From the NCBI GenBank assembly GCA_030671005.1, contig DAOVAN010000021.1, forward strand, positions 1 to 15,640: DNA of 15,640 bases. Reading direction: 5' to 3'. Of this stretch, positions 13,179 through 15,640 are shown in pieces. Numbering within the stretch: the first letter of the stretch is position 1; each line of letters starts with the position of its first letter. Below the pieces are notes generated by a model. It was not told where the DNA came from. It saw nothing but the letters and a program-made list of their open reading frames with translations, and did no database searches. Origin of the DNA: Caldifarciminota bacterium. GTDB taxonomy: Bacteria > Hydrothermota > Tepidihabitantia > SM23-42. The translations under genes and the position numbers were made by a program.

Positions 13179-13646
13179 ATGGACGAGCATGAAGCCAAAC
13201 GAGTAAGTCTTGACCTAATCGAATCAGCGATAGCTGCATATCTCACTTCGATCGATGAAGAGGGTTTTCCGCAAACAAGAAGCATGTTTAACTTACGGAA
13301 CAAGCACAAATTCCCCAAGTTGGTGAAAATATTCAGTGACCACACGAACGATTTCATGATATACTTCACCACCAACACCTCATCCACAAAGATCAACCAG
13401 ATAAAAAGCAACCCCTCAGTATGTGCTTTTTTCTGTAACCCGAATGAATTCCACAGCCTTGCCCTGACCGGCACCATAGAAATCGTTGACGATGTAAGAG
13501 TCAGAGAAGCTCTGTGGCACGAGGGGTGGGAAAGATACTATCCTGGAGGCCCGAATGATCCAGATCACACAGTACTTCGGTTGTATCCATTCAAAGCAAG
13601 GGGATGGTATAAGAGTCAGACTTATTCGTTCAAGATTGGTACATGA
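13179..13646 (+). CDS. Pyridoxamine 5'-phosphate oxidase-like (PNPOx fold) protein
   Basis: This 155-residue protein has the split-barrel PNPOx-like fold of general stress protein 26-type proteins. It opens with AIAAYLTSIDEEGFPQTRSMFNL (18-38), followed by IYFTTNTSSTKINQIKSNPSVCAFFCNP (61-88) and the strand FHSLALTGTIEIVDD (91-105). The C-terminus has DHTVLRLYPFKARGW. The SxK...N pattern after TTN is typical of flavin-binding members. It probably binds FMN or F420 as a homodimer; the reaction is unknown, and vitamin B6 synthesis is not implied. The ribosome site GGGAGG lies upstream of ATG 13179. It appears to be a single-gene unit, divergent from the ICMT-like gene. Confidence 0.85.
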   Translation: MDEHEAKRVSLDLIESAIAAYLTSIDEEGFPQTRSMFNLRNKHKFPKLVKIFSDHTNDFMIYFTTNTSSTKINQIKSNPSVCAFFCNPNEFHSLALTGTIEIVDDVRVREALWHEGWERYYPGGPNDPDHTVLRLYPFKARGWYKSQTYSFKIGT

Positions 13647-13737
13647 ATCGGCGCGGGCAACACACATCTAATCCCGATTGCATAACCCAGATAATCACAT
13701 TGCTTGTATAGCTTTGCTCTCCAGTAAGCGCAGTTCA

Positions 13738-13765
13738 TTGACAATACGGTCTATCTTGCTATATT
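13738..13765 (+). promoter_or_regulatory. Sigma-70 promoter of the lipoprotein / hydrolase operon
   Basis: A perfect TTGACA (13738-13743) is followed after 16 bp by TATATT (13760-13765). The expected transcription start near 13772 gives a leader of about 84 nt before GTG 13856. The leader contains two similar 13-mers described separately. Confidence 0.65.
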
Positions 13766-13767
13766 AT

Positions 13768-13809
13768 TTCACTTGGTGACTTTCTTGTAATTGGTTTTCA
13801 CTTAGTCAC
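13768..13809. repeat. Two near-identical 13-mers downstream of the -10 box
   Basis: TTCACTTGGTGAC (13768-13780) and TTCACTTAGTCAC (13797-13809) match at 11 of 13 positions, 29 bp apart. They begin just after the predicted -10 and span the transcription start, a position where repressors bind. The spacing is close to three helical turns. The bases GTGAC and GTCAC in the two copies also form an inverted pair. Confidence 0.35.
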
Positions 13810-13855
13810 TGTTGTGATATTTACTTTTCGTAGATTAAACGAGAAAGGAGGGATT

Positions 13856-14539
13856 GTGAAGAAAGGTATCACATGCAGGAAAGTTGCATGGTACTTCCTG
13901 ACCGCGATCTACCTCATTACTATAGGGTGTGGTACCGTTGCCTCGGTTCGACCCGTTGGCAAGGATGACAGCGCATTGGTATTCTCAATAGGGGGTCCGG
14001 TTACACCCATATATGATATCAACATACCAGCACCCTACACGGTCCTCAGGTACCGGCGCGGTTGGAATGAAACCACGGATTTCCATATCGGCATCCATCC
14101 CACGATGGCCGCTTTCGGAAATCTGGCTCTGGACGCTGGCGCTACAAAACATTTTCTGAAGCAATCACAATGGATACCCGCCCTAGCAATTGAGGGCAGC
14201 ATTTATGGATTCTACCACGTCGGCGAAACATCCAGCCTACGGATTTATCCGGAATTCTCTCTAACGGGAAGTTATCGATTATCTGAACGCAACCACCTCT
14301 TTTATCTGGGAACCCACGCCATGGTTCAATACGTTGATCCTTATGTAATATTTGTGCCATACATCGGTTTTGAAATACCTTTTGGCAATCAACTGGTCTT
14401 GAACCTAGAAACAAAGTGGTATGCTCCCCACGAGGACAGCGAGAACCGCATCGTCGACTACGCTATCAAGCCCTGGAACTACGGAGCTCTCGGTTTTACC
14501 TGCGGTTTATCAGTCAACATCGGAAAGGGTGCACAATGA
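13856..14539 (+). CDS. Hypothetical lipoprotein with beta-rich body
   Basis: I start this 227-residue protein at GTG 13856 because AAAGGAGG lies a few bases upstream; the ATG at 13814 would put an untypical leader before the signal peptide. Residues 1-25 are a lipoprotein signal (basic KKGITCRK, hydrophobic AWYFLTAIYLI, then TIGC with Cys25). The body is rich in alternating hydrophobic/polar strands: ALVFSIGGPVTPIYDINIPAP, TVLRYRRGWNETTDFHIGIHP, LRIYPEFSLTGSYRL, YVIFVPYIGFEIPFGNQLVLNLETKWYAP. This resembles outer-membrane-associated beta-structured proteins. I recognise no catalytic motif and no named family. The stop overlaps the hydrolase start by 4 nt (ATGA), so the two are cotranslated. 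Confidence 0.78.
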   Translation: MKKGITCRKVAWYFLTAIYLITIGCGTVASVRPVGKDDSALVFSIGGPVTPIYDINIPAPYTVLRYRRGWNETTDFHIGIHPTMAAFGNLALDAGATKHFLKQSQWIPALAIEGSIYGFYHVGETSSLRIYPEFSLTGSYRLSERNHLFYLGTHAMVQYVDPYVIFVPYIGFEIPFGNQLVLNLETKWYAPHEDSENRIVDYAIKPWNYGALGFTCGLSVNIGKGAQ

Positions 14540-15402
14540 ATACGCGAAAGATTATCCTAGTCAGTATATTTGTTTTCCTTGCCTGTCAAAGACTCATCAG
14601 CCTCGATGATTTTCTCTTCGAACCAACACAGATCGATGAGTATCTGCGGCCTGAGGACTTTGATGATGAATGGGGAACACGGTTCATAATACCTGACTCT
14701 CTTGTCGAACCTGTATTGCTTACATCAATGGGGAATACGATTTACGGGTTTTTCGTGCATGGCCACCCGGACTCAGCAACTAATAATCAAGTCACGATAC
14801 TCTATTGCCATGGTAAGGATGAGAACATCAACCGGTACTGGATATGGGTCGAACATTTCTGGGAAATGGGATATAATGTCTTTATATTCGACTATCAAGG
14901 ATACGGCAAGAGTGAGGGTAGCCCCTCTGGCGAGGCGCTCTTCTCTGACGGTCTGGAGTCTTTGCACTACCTGCAAGCGCGAACCGATATCGACACTTCG
15001 AAAATCGTATTCTACGGGTGGTCCCTCGGTGCTTTTGTGGCATCTTACCTCGCCGCCGATGAACACCATCCGGCAGCTCTGATCTTCGAGTCAGCACCTG
15101 CTTCAGCCAGCGCACTCCTGCAGGATGCAATCCTGCTCAATATGCCTGGCTGCTATGTAGTCGATGCGGATTTCGATAACGAAACGAGAATTGAACACGT
15201 CGGGTGTCCTTTCTTTATGATGCACGGCAGGACCGATGATTTCGTAGTATTCGAACGTCATGTTCATCGCATTTGGGATAATGCCGTAGATCCAAAAGGA
15301 AATTTATGGATTGATGATGCCGGCCATGATGATATCATTACGGTTCTCGGCATGCAGTACCATCAGGCAGTCATAGATTTTGTGAACGACTACGTCTTCT
15401 AA
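14536..15402 (+). CDS. Exported alpha/beta hydrolase
   Basis: This 288-residue protein starts at ATG 14536, overlapping the previous stop as ATGA. Residues 1-17 form a signal with a possible lipobox (FLAC, Cys17); a normal signal peptide is an alternative. The alpha/beta-hydrolase core follows. The oxyanion-side strand is ILYCHGKDENINR (88-100), FIFDYQGYGKSEGSPS is at 116-131, and the nucleophile elbow is GWSLG with Ser163. GCPFFMMHGRTDD (223-235) gives Asp234 or Asp235 as the acid, and His264 (DAGHDD) is the base. The triad is complete. It resembles BEM46/ABHD13-like hydrolases, probably esterases or peptidases at the envelope; the substrate is unknown. It ends 6 nt before the inverted-repeat element. 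Confidence 0.85.
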   Translation: MNTRKIILVSIFVFLACQRLISLDDFLFEPTQIDEYLRPEDFDDEWGTRFIIPDSLVEPVLLTSMGNTIYGFFVHGHPDSATNNQVTILYCHGKDENINRYWIWVEHFWEMGYNVFIFDYQGYGKSEGSPSGEALFSDGLESLHYLQARTDIDTSKIVFYGWSLGAFVASYLAADEHHPAALIFESAPASASALLQDAILLNMPGCYVVDADFDNETRIEHVGCPFFMMHGRTDDFVVFERHVHRIWDNAVDPKGNLWIDDAGHDDIITVLGMQYHQAVIDFVNDYVF

Positions 15403-15408
15403 AGCTAA

Positions 15409-15521
15409 AGGGGACAGGCTACTTTTCTAGCTATCCTGCGTTCGCATAGTTTCTGCGAAGGATTATCTGTAATGGTTCACGGGAAGTTGTGAGTTGCTGC
15501 AAGAAAAGTAGCCTGTCCCCT
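15409..15521. mobile_element. 113-bp inverted-repeat element (MITE/REP-like)
   Basis: The ends are perfect inverted repeats of 20 bp: AGGGGACAGGCTACTTTTCT at 15409-15428 and its complement at 15502-15521, extending to 21 bp if 15408 and 15522 are counted. TAA flanks both sides (15406-15408 and 15522-15524), a possible 3-bp target duplication. Inside is a second hairpin: TTCGCA (15440-15445) pairs with TGCGAA (15453-15458), and outer ATCC/GGAT can extend it across a bulge. No coding capacity is present. It fills the gap between the convergent hydrolase and aldo/keto reductase genes and may act as a two-way transcription barrier. Confidence 0.7.
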
Positions 15522-15640
15522 TAACTCGCAAGACTGTCATGTGCTTGTTCAAGGACTTCAGCGATCGGGATTTTTTGCGGGCACTTCTCCTCGCATTCTT
15601 TACATTGTGTGCATTGATCGGCACGGAACTCCGGTTTGAT
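15521..15640 (-). CDS. C-terminus of aldo/keto reductase-type protein with 4Fe-4S motif (partial)
   Basis: Reading the minus strand in from the right edge gives 39 residues and a TAA stop. Cys10, Cys13, Cys16 and Cys20 (DQCTQCKECEEKCPQKIPI) form the CxxCxxCxxxCP motif of a [4Fe-4S] cluster, followed by IAEVLEQAHDSLA. This ending is typical of the ferredoxin-containing aldo/keto reductases of anaerobes, but other ferredoxin-like oxidoreductases cannot be excluded because the catalytic part lies outside the window. The stop codon straddles the right border of the inverted-repeat element. Confidence 0.65.
   Translation of the reverse strand: MKPEFRADQCTQCKECEEKCPQKIPIAEVLEQAHDSLAS

Noticed and set aside
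13646..13679. Terminator hairpin after the PNPOx-like gene (AATCGG ... CCGATT)
   Set aside because: Only six base pairs with a 22-nt loop and no T-tract.
13647..13813. tRNA or small RNA gene in the gap before the lipoprotein operon
   Set aside because: No cloverleaf arms or TTCRA loop could be found; the region is explained by a promoter and short repeats.
14416..14535. Longer N-terminus for the alpha/beta hydrolase
   Set aside because: The extension overlaps the upstream lipoprotein gene by 120 nt and hides the signal peptide; ATG 14536 gives a normal exported protein.

Overview
The window comes from a bacterium, probably diderm and anaerobic or facultative. The support is two or three predicted lipoproteins, a secreted beta-propeller protein, a LapA-type membrane protein, near-consensus sigma-70 promoters (TTGACA/TATAAT), strong AAAGGAGG ribosome binding sites, and a corrinoid methyl-transfer operon of the kind found in anaerobes. 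Base composition is moderate by eye. An uncultured candidate-phylum genome (FCB or WOR-3-like) would fit, but nothing here fixes the taxon. No rRNA, tRNA or CRISPR was found.

Layout: everything from 1 to 13040 is read on the minus strand. In transcription order, right to left, it holds: an ICMT-like membrane methyltransferase (13040-12525); a class I SAM methyltransferase (12419-11706); a 10-TM EamA/DMT transporter split in two by a one-base shift (11674-10831); then a tightly packed run from 10755 to 3987. That run holds a cyclophilin lipoprotein, a SAM methyltransferase, YjbQ, TrmO, a uracil-DNA glycosylase-family protein, a non-pyrrolysine MttB-family methyltransferase, a MetH-activation-domain protein, a corrinoid protein and a homocysteine S-methyltransferase. 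Next come a small membrane protein with an ECF sigma factor and a zinc-finger anti-sigma factor (3867-2472), a LapA-like protein with its own promoter, and an SDR / SnoaL-like / secreted beta-propeller cluster (2009 to the left edge). From 13179 to 15402 the plus strand carries a PNPOx-like protein and a lipoprotein / alpha-beta hydrolase pair. The window ends with the C-terminus of a ferredoxin-type aldo/keto reductase on the minus strand. It is separated from the hydrolase by a 113-bp inverted-repeat element.

The most interesting unit is 7785-3987. Its four genes encode separately the homocysteine, cobalamin and activation modules of methionine synthase (MetH). An MttB-family methyltransferase takes the place of the methyl-tetrahydrofolate module. 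The arrangement suggests a split, folate-independent methionine synthase that uses a methylated amine or betaine as methyl donor and carries its own cobalamin reactivase. Neighbouring genes include four further methyltransferases that would consume SAM. Other points of note are the split transporter, a perfect 16-bp palindrome upstream of the 12419 methyltransferase, the sigma factor starting at TTG in the same frame just after the upstream stop, and the GGGGACAGGCT repeat family.
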